From: Roseateles_B flavus
GTDB taxonomy: Bacteria; Pseudomonadota; Gammaproteobacteria; Burkholderiales; Burkholderiaceae_C
Length of the DNA: 64,000 nucleotides
Reading direction: 5' to 3'
Assembly (NCBI RefSeq): GCF_039872765.1
Contig: NZ_JBDPZC010000003.1
Coordinates: forward strand, 1-64,000
The stretch's first letter is position 1, and the number at the start of each line of letters is the position of its first letter. The notes under the pieces are model-generated. The model was given only the letters and a program-made list of their open reading frames with translations, did not search any database and was not told where the DNA came from. Of the stretch, positions 13,490-21,330 are shown in pieces. Position numbers and translations under genes: made by a program.

Positions 13490-13882
13490 CTAGCCCTCGA
13501 CGAGGGCCGCGCCGTGCTGGCGCATCAGCTCGCGCAGCACCGAGCGGTGGCAGCGGGCCTCGTCCTCGCAGTAGCAGCCCATGGAGAAGGCACTGTGCAG
13601 CGACAGCGCGGCCAGCAGCTGCAGGCTGCGCTCGGCCTCGGGCTCGGCCATCTCGGCCTTGTACCTGCGCATGAACTGCGCCCATTGCGCTGGCGTCTCG
13701 GCCGCCTGGCCCAGCTTCATGGTCTCGACCGAGGGGGCCAGATTGGGGTACCAGACGTCGTACCAGTTGCCGGAGGCGAACTCGCTCTTGGGCACGCCCC
13801 GCGGCGGGCGCCGCACGGTGCCGATGCGAAGCCCTTCATCGGGCGCCCGGGGGCTGCCCAGCCTGACGATGCGCAAGGCCAT
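13490..13882 (-). CDS. DUF488 (YeaO-like) family protein
   Basis: 130 residues with hallmarks of the DUF488 family: RIGTVRRPPRGV near the N-terminus, WYDVWYPNLAPS, W..F...Y..EM in the middle, and the Cys-rich end GCYCEDEARCHRSVL that resembles a redox or metal site. The biochemical role of the family is unknown. AAAGGAGA lies upstream of the ATG, supporting this start. Convergent with the YciI-like gene. Confidence 0.85.
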   Translation of the reverse strand: MALRIVRLGSPRAPDEGLRIGTVRRPPRGVPKSEFASGNWYDVWYPNLAPSVETMKLGQAAETPAQWAQFMRRYKAEMAEPEAERSLQLLAALSLHSAFSMGCYCEDEARCHRSVLRELMRQHGAALVEG

Positions 13883-13909
13883 GGGGTGTCTCCTTTCCTG
13901 CTGGCGCGC

Positions 13910-14542
13910 TCAGCGCTCGCCTGCCGAGAGCAGCAGCTGCGGATGCTTGAGCCGCGCCGGGTCCGGCAGCTGGCGCCGCAAGGCGGCTCCGCGCAGGGCC
14001 GGGATTTCTTCCGCCGCCAGCTGGGCCTGCACGGCCAGGGTGCGGTCGTTCAGCACCAGCACGCCCTGAGGTCCTTCCCTGGACGCGCTGATGCCGCGAT
14101 CCAGCGCCTCGTAGTGGCCGGCGTAGACGATGTCTCCCTCCTGGATGCGCAAGCGGACCTGCAGCGGGCGCAGCGAGCGGTCCACACGGGCAGTCTCACC
14201 GGCCTGCTGGACCAGCTCGAAGTCCTCGATCTCGTAGTCCCCCGCAGGCAATGCCAGCAGCATCAGCTCGCCCTGGGATTGGGGCGTGCGCCAGGGCCAG
14301 GTCTTGCCTCCCCAGCCAGGTTCTGAGGGGTACTGCAGGACCTGCGCCGCCTTTGCGCCCCCCTGCGCCGGCACGCCGCGCAAGCCCAGGGCGCAGGACC
14401 GGTAGGGCCGCTCGGCCGCGGTGCCCAGGCCCAGCAGCAGCCAGCCCGTGCCCGCCTGGGCGCGCACCGCCGGCGGCAGCAGCAGCGTCAGGACGGCGGA
14501 CGAAAGGCCGAGCACGCAGCGTCGTCTTTGCAGGGCAGGCAT
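13910..14542 (-). CDS. Exported protein of unknown function
   Basis: 210 residues starting MPALQRRRCVLGLSSAVLTLLL, an export signal with consecutive arginines that could use Tat or Sec, cleaved near VRAQA. The mature part has short beta segments such as WLLLGLG and GDYEIEDFELVQQ and mentions no family I recognise. The longer open frame to 14941 runs over the FMN reductase gene and is not credible. Start at 14542, 23 bases after the FMN reductase stop, so probably in an operon with it and the hydrolase. Confidence 0.72.
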   Translation of the reverse strand: MPALQRRRCVLGLSSAVLTLLLPPAVRAQAGTGWLLLGLGTAAERPYRSCALGLRGVPAQGGAKAAQVLQYPSEPGWGGKTWPWRTPQSQGELMLLALPAGDYEIEDFELVQQAGETARVDRSLRPLQVRLRIQEGDIVYAGHYEALDRGISASREGPQGVLVLNDRTLAVQAQLAAEEIPALRGAALRRQLPDPARLKHPQLLLSAGER

Positions 14543-14565
14543 GGCAGCAGCTCCGGTGGGGTGGC

Positions 14566-15111
14566 TCACCACTGTACGCTGGGACCGGCATCCACCCCGC
14601 CGGCCAGCTCGGCCTGCAGGGTGGCCAGCAGACCCCTCATCGAGGCCCGCAGCGGGGCATCGGCCAGCATGGCGGCTTCCGTCACGCAGGCGCCCAACAG
14701 GGGCAGGCTGAGGCTGGACCGGCGCAGCAGCCGCGCATTCATGGTGCGCAGCACCTCCTGCAGGCTCTCGAAGGCATGGTGGGCGCGGGGCGAGGTGTTG
14801 ACCAGCGCGACCGGCTTGTCCACGAAGCCCTCGAAGCTCACCAGCCAGTCCAGGGCGTTCTTCATCACGCCGGAGATGCCGTGGGCGTACTCCGGGCTGG
14901 CGATCAGCAGCACATCCGCCGCCTGCACCGCCGCACGCCACGCCTGCACGGCGGCCGGTGGCTCGCTTTCGAGGTCCGGATTGAACAGCGGCAGGCGCCC
15001 CGCATGCTCGCTGACGTGGACCTGCTGCGGCCCCAGCTGGGCCAACGCACGGCAGAAGGCTGCGTTGATCGAGGCCCGGCGCAGGCTGCCGGCGACGGCC
15101 AGCACCTTCAT
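14566..15111 (-). CDS. NADPH-dependent FMN reductase family protein
   Basis: 181 residues of flavodoxin-like fold. The start MKVLAVAGSLRRASIN is the classic phosphate-binding loop for FMN, and SPEYAHGISGVMKNALDWLVS is the conserved segment of NADPH-dependent FMN/azo/quinone reductases. It would reduce flavins or quinones with NAD(P)H in the cytoplasm. Start chosen at 15111 because the family begins there; a start at 15138 would overlap the upstream hydrolase gene by 11 bases. Confidence 0.9.
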   Translation of the reverse strand: MKVLAVAGSLRRASINAAFCRALAQLGPQQVHVSEHAGRLPLFNPDLESEPPAAVQAWRAAVQAADVLLIASPEYAHGISGVMKNALDWLVSFEGFVDKPVALVNTSPRAHHAFESLQEVLRTMNARLLRRSSLSLPLLGACVTEAAMLADAPLRASMRGLLATLQAELAGGVDAGPSVQW

Positions 15112-15127
15112 GGCATGCTCACGATCG

Positions 15128-16234
15128 TCATTTCGCACCCTGGTCCACGTCCTTGATGAAGCGGATCAGGCCCTGGAACCAGGTCTTCTGGTCGTCGTAC
15201 ATCGACATGTGCGAGCCCTGGGCGCAATGCAGGTAGCGGCCCTTGGGCATCAGCGAGGCCATCTTCTCCATGTGCTTGGGATCCATGGTGTCGTACTGGC
15301 CGCCGATGGTCAGGGTGGGGACGGCGATCTTGCCGAGGTCCGCCATCCGGTCCCACTTGGCCAGCTTGCCGCTGGAGCTCATCTCGCTGGGGCCCTGCAT
15401 GGGCACATAGACCTCGCGGTTGGTCTTGTCGAAGCCCCGCTTCACCGGATCCGGCCACTGGTCCGGCGGCATGCGCAGGATGTGGTGCACGTAGTAGTGA
15501 GGGATCAGCAGCTCCATGTAGCGCGGGTTGTCGTAGTCCTTCCTCGCCTCCAGCTTGAGGATCTCCTTGAGGGCCTGCGGGTCCATGGCGGGCATCAGCG
15601 TGGTCTCGGCGTAGCGCACGTACTCGGGAATGCTGGCCATCATGTTGGAGATCACCAGGCCCTTGAGGTGCTGCTGGTACTTCAGCGCGTACTCGATGGC
15701 CAGCATGCCGCCCCAGGAGTGGCCCAGCAGGTAGAAGTTGTCCTTGTCCAGCTTCAGGGCCTGGCGGACCTGCTCGACCTCATCCACGAAGCGGTCCAGC
15801 TCCCACAGGCTGCCGTCCTTGGGCTGATCGCTGTAGGCGGAGCCGAGCTGGTCGTAGTAGTAGTACTCGATGCCCTCGCCGGGGAAGTAGCTGTCGAAGG
15901 CCTCGAAGTACTCGTGCGTGGCGCCGGGGCCGCCGTGCAGCAGCAGCACCTTGATGCGCGGGTTGTGCCCCACCCGCTTGGTCCAGACCTTGAACGTGCC
16001 CTTGGGCGTGGTGATGGGGATCAGCCGGACGCCACCGGTCAGCGCATCCTCGCCGCTGGCGTCGTGATAGCTGGCCAGGCTGGGCTGAACGGCCCCGGAG
16101 GCGGCAGCCGCCGGCTTGTCGGCGCCGGGAGCGGTGGCCGGCGCCTGGCCCGCGGGCTGGCAGGCCTGCAGCCAGGCGGTGGCGGCCAGGATCAGGAGCC
16201 ATCGCGCAGTCAATCCAGGGGGCAGGTAGGGCAT
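15128..16234 (-). CDS. Proline iminopeptidase-like alpha/beta hydrolase, lipoprotein
   Basis: 368 residues. A lipoprotein signal (LLILAATAWLQAC, Cys about 25) is followed by a Pro/Ala linker and an S33-type hydrolase domain. LLLHGGPGATHEYF is the oxyanion-hole motif of proline iminopeptidases and GHSWGG the nucleophile elbow. The Asp is probably in IGGQYDTMDP and the His in QGSHMSMYDD. The anchor predicts a periplasmic or outer-membrane enzyme releasing N-terminal proline or hydrolysing related small amides. It overlaps neighbours tightly with the FMN reductase gene downstream. Confidence 0.88.
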   Translation of the reverse strand: MPYLPPGLTARWLLILAATAWLQACQPAGQAPATAPGADKPAAAASGAVQPSLASYHDASGEDALTGGVRLIPITTPKGTFKVWTKRVGHNPRIKVLLLHGGPGATHEYFEAFDSYFPGEGIEYYYYDQLGSAYSDQPKDGSLWELDRFVDEVEQVRQALKLDKDNFYLLGHSWGGMLAIEYALKYQQHLKGLVISNMMASIPEYVRYAETTLMPAMDPQALKEILKLEARKDYDNPRYMELLIPHYYVHHILRMPPDQWPDPVKRGFDKTNREVYVPMQGPSEMSSSGKLAKWDRMADLGKIAVPTLTIGGQYDTMDPKHMEKMASLMPKGRYLHCAQGSHMSMYDDQKTWFQGLIRFIKDVDQGAK

Positions 16235-16330
16235 GTCGGTCTCCGGGCTGGGAAGCCGCCTTTGTAGACGGTGGACGGGCCGCCGGCCACCGGGTCTTCA
16301 CGGTGGCCACGGTCGCGCGGGGCCCCGGCC

Positions 16331-16780
16331 TCAGCCCGGGATGTCAGGTTCCACCAGCTGCGCCAGCAGCAGCAGGGACTCCTGCCAGCCCATCAGGCAG
16401 GCCTCCTTGGGAATCACGGCGGGGATGCCTTCCTGCACCACCTCCAGCTCGGTGCCGCAGAAGACCTGACGCAGCCGGATGGTGACCGTCAGCACACCAG
16501 GCAGGTTCGGGTCCTCGAACTGGTCCGTGTGGCGGATCAGCGAGGACGGCACCAGCTCCAGGTACTCACCATGGAAGCTGTGGCTGTTGCCGCTGCCGAA
16601 GTTCGTGAAGGACATGCGAAAGCGGCCGCCAACCCGCGCATCCAGCTCATGGACCGTGCAGGTGAAGCCATGCGGCGGCAGCCACTTGCACAGCGCACCG
16701 GCCTCCAGGAAGGCGCGGTAGACCCGCTCGGGCGGCGCGCGCAGGATGCGCTGAAGATGGACGGTATGGGTCTCGGGCAT
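16331..16780 (-). CDS. SRPBCC (AHSA1/START-like) domain protein
   Basis: 149 residues with the SRPBCC start RILRAPPERVYRAFLEAGALCKWLPPHGF, then GGRFRMSFTNFGSGNSHSFHGEYLELVP and the C-terminal helix GWQESLLLLAQLVE. This fold binds hydrophobic ligands in a cavity; bacterial AHSA1-like members are often paired with ArsR regulators, but none is adjacent here. Function unassigned. Confidence 0.86.
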   Translation of the reverse strand: MPETHTVHLQRILRAPPERVYRAFLEAGALCKWLPPHGFTCTVHELDARVGGRFRMSFTNFGSGNSHSFHGEYLELVPSSLIRHTDQFEDPNLPGVLTVTIRLRQVFCGTELEVVQEGIPAVIPKEACLMGWQESLLLLAQLVEPDIPG

Positions 16781-16870
16781 GGCGGCTCCTCTCGCAGGTT
16801 CCCGCGCATGCTAACCAGCTGCCGGCGAACTGCAAGCCCGCACCGCCCCTGGGTGATCTCTGCAGGCACC

Positions 16871-16901
16871 AAAAAAAAACGGCCGGGGAGACCCGGCCGT
16901 T
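16871..16901 (-). terminator. Intrinsic terminator of the TonB-dependent receptor gene
   Basis: Perfect ten-base arms AACGGCCGGG (16878-16887) and CCCGGCCGTT (16892-16901) around a GAGA loop. On the minus strand the hairpin is followed by nine T (A-tract 16871-16879). It lies 30 bases 3' of the receptor stop. Confidence 0.92.
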
Positions 16902-16930
16902 GCAAAGGCATTGGTGATTGAAGCGAGAGA

Positions 16931-19621
16931 TCAGAGCTTGTAGTTCACACCCAGCAGGGTCTGGCGGCCGTACTTCTCCCAGCCGCGGTAGCGGTCCTCG
17001 CTGCCGGAGAAGGTCTGGAAGGCCGAGTTCGTCAGGTTGTTGACCTGCAGCAGGAAGGACAGCCCCTTGTACGTGCCCTCCTGGATCTCGTAGCCCAGCT
17101 GCAGATCCACCACGGTGTCCGCCTTGATGAAGGTCTTCTCGCTGGTGCCGCCGGGGCCGCCGATGGAGCCCAGGAAGTTGGAGCGATGGCGCTGGCTCAC
17201 CCGCAGGGAGTAGCCGTTGTTCTCGTAGTAGGCCGTCAGGTTCAGCACGCTCTTGGACAGGCCGGGCAGCGGCAGGTTCTGGTCACCGAAGCGCGAGTCC
17301 TTGACGTTGATGGAGCTGTCCGTCAGCGACAGGTTGCCCTGCACGCCAAAGCCCTTCAGCGAGGGGCTGACCATCTCCAGCGGCACCGACAGCGAGAACT
17401 CCAGGCCACGCAGCGAGCCGCCCTGGCCGTTCTCCGGGTGGGTGATGGTGCCGATGGTGGTGCTGGGCTTGATCGGCGTGCCATCGGGGGCGGTGCCGGT
17501 CAGCGGATAGTCCTTGAAGTCGAAGGGCGTGGTGACGTTGTAGATGTAGGACTTCAGGCGCTTGTAGAAGCCGGCCACGGCCACATAGCCCTTGCTGCCG
17601 AAGTACTTCTCCCAGGACAGGTCCAGATAGTCGGACTTCCAGGGATCCAGCCTGGGGTTGCCACCGCTGCCGCTGGGCGTGCCGGTATTGCCGGCAGACA
17701 GGCCCACCTGGAAGGAGGCGTTCAGGTCATCCAGCTTGGGGCGGGCGATCGCCTGGCCGGCGCCGAGGCGCAGCTGCTGCTGGTCGGGCAGGCTCCAGGA
17801 GAGGTTGAGGGTGGGCAGCACGTCGGTGTACTTCTTGCCATCCTGCACCGGCACCAGAGAGGCCAGCGGCCACTGCAGCAGGGTGTTGGAGGTCGAGCTC
17901 TGGTCGGTGTTGACCACCTGCAGGCCGACATTGCCGCGCACCGGGCGACCCAGCAACTCGGTCTCGAGGTTGGCCTTGGCGTAGACCGTGCTCACGTTCT
18001 CCTTGATCGCCCAGTTCTTGGTGGCGCCCCAGGGGTTCAGCACGGCGGGGGTGTAGGGACCGAAGTTGCTGGCCAGCGCCTTGTCGATGTCCCAGGCCAG
18101 GATGGCGGGCAGGCCGACGCGCGAGAGGTCGGTGGGTGACAGCAGGTCGGCGCTCGCGAAGTCGGACTTCAGCGCGTTGAAGCCGGTCTCCAGATGCTGG
18201 CGGCTCTTCTCGCGGCGCGAGTAGTTCAGGCCGAAGTCGACGCTGGTGATGATGCCGGCGTCGAAGTCACGCGTGAAGTCCAGGCGCACGGCGTCCAGCT
18301 TGTCGCGGAAGCTCGGCACATTGACATAGCCGTTGCCGAAGGGGCCGCCCAGCTTGACGGCGGCATTGCTGTCGTAAACCTTGCCGAACTTGAAGGTCGG
18401 CACCGGACCGGCGTAGTTGTAGGTGATGGTGTCGGCGCCGAGGCCCGAGTTCATCTCGATCAGGGTCTCGTCGTGGTCGGCGGTGGAGTGGCTCAGGTCC
18501 AGCACCGCGGTCCACTTGTCGACGACCCACTTGTTGTTCCAGCCGATGGCGCTGAGCTTGTCTTCGCGCGTCAGGATGTTGTTGCGCACCACCGGGGTGG
18601 CCTGCACCGTGCCGGCCAGGGCCAGACCGTTGGTGATGGTGGTCGAGTTGAAGTTGGCGCCGGACCAGTTCTCGAAGGGCACTTCCATGCCGCGACGGGT
18701 CTCGTCATACGAGAACTTGGAGTGGTAGACGTCCAGCGTCGAGCTGAAGCTGGTGCTCGGACGGTATTCCAGCACGCCCATCACGCCGTCACGCTTCTCG
18801 CGGCCGGTGTAGTACAGGCCCTTGAAGCCCTGGGGATACAGCGCATCCTTGTCAGCCACGCCGGCGCCGCTGAGGTTGCCACCGTTCTTGACCCAGTTCC
18901 AGGTCTCGAACTGATAGCGGCTGACCGGGTGGTCGCTGTGGGCGAAGCCCACGGCCAGACCCAGGGTCTTGTCGGCGAACTGGTCGATGTAGGAGGCGCT
19001 GACGCGGTTGCCCGTCGAGGGGGCACCGTCGGAGATTGCGCCGTTGGAGTTCTTTTCGCCGCGCACGTTGAAGGCCACGGTGCGCTTGCCGAAGTTCAGC
19101 GGCTTGACGGTCTGCAGGTTGACCGTGCCGGCCAGGCCCTGGCCGACCAGGGAGGCGTCGCCAGTCTTGTAGACGGTGACCGCACTGATCAGCTCGGACG
19201 GGTACTGGTCGTATTCGACGTAGCGGTCGCCACTGGTGCTGACCTGTTCGCGGCCGTTGAGCAGAGCGGACGACAGGTCCGGCGCCGTGCCGCGGATGCT
19301 GATCTGCTGCGCCTGGCCATTGACGCGCTGGGCAGCCAGGCCGGGCAGGCGCGAGATGGACTCGGCGATGCTGATGTCAGGCAGCTTGCCAATGTCTTCG
19401 GCGGAGATGGACTCCACCACCGACGTGGCGTTCTTCTTGACTGAGATCGCGTCTTCGATGCCCTTGCGGATGCCGGTCACGGTGACGGTATCCAGCTTGT
19501 TGTCACCCTGCGCCGCGGGCGCCTGCTGTGCCTGGGCGCCTGCCGCCAGCATCAGCAGCGCGCAACCCGCCACGACGGGGCTCAAACGGAATGTGTCGCG
19601 ATGGACTTGCACTGTCTTCAT
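16931..19621 (-). CDS. TonB-dependent outer-membrane receptor, probable carbohydrate uptake
   Basis: 896 residues: signal peptide to about residue 32 (AGAQAQ), plug domain (TVTVTGIRKGIEDAISVKKNATSVVESISAEDIGKLPD...ESISRLPGLAAQRVNGQAQQISIRG), then a long beta-barrel ending in the aromatic-type terminus GRQTLLGVNYKL. The VVESISAEDIGKLPD...I.RLPG signature is that of the Caulobacter/Xanthomonas oligosaccharide-type receptor group. The start at 19621 has AGGAGACAAGG immediately upstream; the ATG at 19648 lacks this. The gene follows the glucokinase gene on the same strand after 266 bases, and a palindrome related to those near both glucokinase genes lies in that gap. Substrate inferred to be a glucose-containing oligosaccharide; not proven. 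Confidence 0.93.
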   Translation of the reverse strand: MKTVQVHRDTFRLSPVVAGCALLMLAAGAQAQQAPAAQGDNKLDTVTVTGIRKGIEDAISVKKNATSVVESISAEDIGKLPDISIAESISRLPGLAAQRVNGQAQQISIRGTAPDLSSALLNGREQVSTSGDRYVEYDQYPSELISAVTVYKTGDASLVGQGLAGTVNLQTVKPLNFGKRTVAFNVRGEKNSNGAISDGAPSTGNRVSASYIDQFADKTLGLAVGFAHSDHPVSRYQFETWNWVKNGGNLSGAGVADKDALYPQGFKGLYYTGREKRDGVMGVLEYRPSTSFSSTLDVYHSKFSYDETRRGMEVPFENWSGANFNSTTITNGLALAGTVQATPVVRNNILTREDKLSAIGWNNKWVVDKWTAVLDLSHSTADHDETLIEMNSGLGADTITYNYAGPVPTFKFGKVYDSNAAVKLGGPFGNGYVNVPSFRDKLDAVRLDFTRDFDAGIITSVDFGLNYSRREKSRQHLETGFNALKSDFASADLLSPTDLSRVGLPAILAWDIDKALASNFGPYTPAVLNPWGATKNWAIKENVSTVYAKANLETELLGRPVRGNVGLQVVNTDQSSTSNTLLQWPLASLVPVQDGKKYTDVLPTLNLSWSLPDQQQLRLGAGQAIARPKLDDLNASFQVGLSAGNTGTPSGSGGNPRLDPWKSDYLDLSWEKYFGSKGYVAVAGFYKRLKSYIYNVTTPFDFKDYPLTGTAPDGTPIKPSTTIGTITHPENGQGGSLRGLEFSLSVPLEMVSPSLKGFGVQGNLSLTDSSINVKDSRFGDQNLPLPGLSKSVLNLTAYYENNGYSLRVSQRHRSNFLGSIGGPGGTSEKTFIKADTVVDLQLGYEIQEGTYKGLSFLLQVNNLTNSAFQTFSGSEDRYRGWEKYGRQTLLGVNYKL

Positions 19622-19867
19622 CCTTGTCTCCTGTAGCTCTTTGAACAACTGCTGCCGCGCCCCTCAGGACGGCTGGGACTGCGGCGCCATGGAACCCTTT
19701 GACTGAAACAATTCTGTACTAAAACTAGATTCGCACACAACACGAAGAAAACCCTTACCAGCCCCGAACGATGCCGAAAAGCATCAGATTTGGCCCAAAC
19801 ACCAAGGGTAATCACCAATAATTCGACCCAAAACTGAATCAAGCGCCTGTGACCTTCGTCACCTGTA

Positions 19868-19882
19868 TGTAGGTCAACTACA
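19868..19882. promoter_or_regulatory. Candidate RpiR/HexR-type operator upstream of the receptor gene
   Basis: TGTAGGTCAACTACA, a 15-bp palindrome TGTAG-N5-CTACA, five bases past the glucokinase stop and about 247 bases before the receptor ATG. It resembles the palindromes at 21083-21097 and 21302-21316. The following stretch to about 19700 is AT-rich, as expected for a promoter region. Confidence 0.55.
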
Positions 19883-19887
19883 CACAA

Positions 19888-20916
19888 TCAGAACTTGACT
19901 ACAGCCGCTCCCGGCAGTGATTGCTCGATCGCCAGGGACACACCACCCATGGCGGCCAGGGTGTCGGTGATCAGCACCGTGGGAATGCCCGCCAGGTAAG
20001 ACTGGAAGCGCCCCTTGGCCTCGAAGCGCTCGCGGAAACGGGACTGGAAGAAGGCCTCGCCCAGGCGCGGCACGATGCCGCCGCCCACATAGACACCGCC
20101 ACGGGCACCCAGGGTCAGGGCCACGCTGCCGGCAAAACCGCCTAGCATGGCGCAGAAGCTGTCCAGCGTGCGCTCGCACAGGGCGTCCTGCCCGGCCAGG
20201 CCGCGCTCCAGGATCAACTCCGGTGTCAGCGCTTCCGGCGCGGCCTGGCCGCCGAGCACGGCGCACACCGCCTCATGCAGGGTCGGCAGGCCGATGCCGG
20301 AGAGCAGGCGCTCGGCGGAGACGTGCGCATGGCGCCCCCGCACATGGGTCAGCAGGGCGCTCTCGAAGTCATCAGCAGGCGCCAGGGTGGCGTGCCCGCC
20401 CTCCCCCGGCAAGGCCTGCCAGCCCTGCCCCGTCTGCAGCACCGCCGCGACCCCCAGCCCGGTGCCCGGGCCGATCACCGCCAGGCAGCCGGCCGCCGCG
20501 GGCAGCTGCCCGCCCCAGGCGCGGACCTGGTCAGCGCGCAGGCGCGGCAGCGACAGCGCCAGGGCCTCGAAGTCGTTCAGCACCCGCAGGCTTTGCAGCT
20601 GCAGCGCCGCCTGCAAGGCCTGGCGGGAGAAGCGCCAGCGGCTGTTCGTCAGCACCACCTCGTCGCCCGCGACGGCGGTGGCCACCGCGACGGCGGCATG
20701 GCGAGGCGCCGGGCAGCCGCGTCCCTGCGCCCGCAACTCCACAGCCAGGTCCTGGAGATAGCGGCGGACGGCCTCCTCCAGGCCTGGGAAGTCCTGGACG
20801 GCGTAACTGCGCAGCCGGGCCACCGGCGCGCCGGGGCCTTCCACCCAGCCGAAGCGGGCGTTGCTGCCGCCGACGTCGGCCACCAGCCACGGATACAGAT
20901 CCTGCGGGCCGCTCAT
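19888..20916 (-). CDS. glk: Glucokinase (single-domain)
   Basis: 342 residues of the bacterial Glk (ROK-unrelated, hexokinase-fold) family: phosphate-1 loop LVADVGGSNARFG at the start, catalytic region RVLNDFEALALSLP, ATP loop GPGTGLGVA, glucose-binding LPGEGGHATLAP and YVGGGIVPRLGEAFFQSRFRERFEAKGRF near the end. It phosphorylates glucose to glucose-6-phosphate in the cytoplasm. Start at 20916 with GAGGGGCGG upstream. It lies back-to-back with a second glucokinase fused to an RpiR regulator (21331-23226), and its downstream neighbour is the sugar receptor, so the three probably form one sugar-use unit. Confidence 0.93.
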   Translation of the reverse strand: MSGPQDLYPWLVADVGGSNARFGWVEGPGAPVARLRSYAVQDFPGLEEAVRRYLQDLAVELRAQGRGCPAPRHAAVAVATAVAGDEVVLTNSRWRFSRQALQAALQLQSLRVLNDFEALALSLPRLRADQVRAWGGQLPAAAGCLAVIGPGTGLGVAAVLQTGQGWQALPGEGGHATLAPADDFESALLTHVRGRHAHVSAERLLSGIGLPTLHEAVCAVLGGQAAPEALTPELILERGLAGQDALCERTLDSFCAMLGGFAGSVALTLGARGGVYVGGGIVPRLGEAFFQSRFRERFEAKGRFQSYLAGIPTVLITDTLAAMGGVSLAIEQSLPGAAVVKF

Positions 20917-21049
20917 GCCCGCCCCTCGTGGCACATCAGGGCTGCGGGAACCGGCACCGGTGGGCCGGACACCCGGAGCCACTTCAACTTGTCTTGCATG
21001 GATGATCTTTCCTCGCTCGGCCTGCCGCGGTCCGGCCAGCCGTGGCGCC

Positions 21050-21097
21050 TGTAGTTTTACAAGCGCATTACATGCAGCGAAAGGTAGCAAAACTACA
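21050..21097. promoter_or_regulatory. Candidate operators in the glucokinase promoter
   Basis: Two related sites: GGTAGCAAAACTACA at 21083-21097 (minus strand TGTAGTTTTGCTACC) and the shorter TGTAGTTTTACA at 21050-21061. TTACATGC (21069-21076) and CTACATGC (21093-21100) form a short direct repeat. The region lies 130-180 bases upstream of the glucokinase ATG at 20916 and is AT-richer than its surroundings. Confidence 0.5.
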
Positions 21098-21301
21098 TGC
21101 CGCTGACAAGCTCTCGCTAGCCCCGCCCGCAAGCTGTCTGCAGGACGCCTTCAATTCATGGCCGGTATTGAGGAAGAAATGCCGGGCAAGTCCCTGATCT
21201 GTCGAGCTTTCGTTCCACAATATGGCAAGCGCTGGCACTGCGGGCGCCCCTGCTGGTCAGGCCCACGGCCCGGCCCTGGGCATGTACCGATGCCCACCTG
21301 C

Positions 21302-21316
21302 TGTAGTTGCGTTACA
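21302..21316. promoter_or_regulatory. Candidate autoregulatory operator of the glk-RpiR gene
   Basis: TGTAGTTGCGTTACA, TGTA-N7-TACA, ending 14 bases before the ATG at 21331. HexR-family operators are known to have TGTA...TACA ends. The position, almost on the start codon, would block transcription or translation initiation and fits autoregulation by the RpiR domain encoded downstream. Confidence 0.5.
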
Positions 21317-21330
21317 CCCTGACCCATCCC

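Noticed and set aside
19618..19887. 89-residue minus-strand frame covering the receptor leader
   Set aside because: It spans the AT-rich promoter region and the TGTAG...CTACA palindrome, has no ribosome-binding site and overlaps the receptor start.
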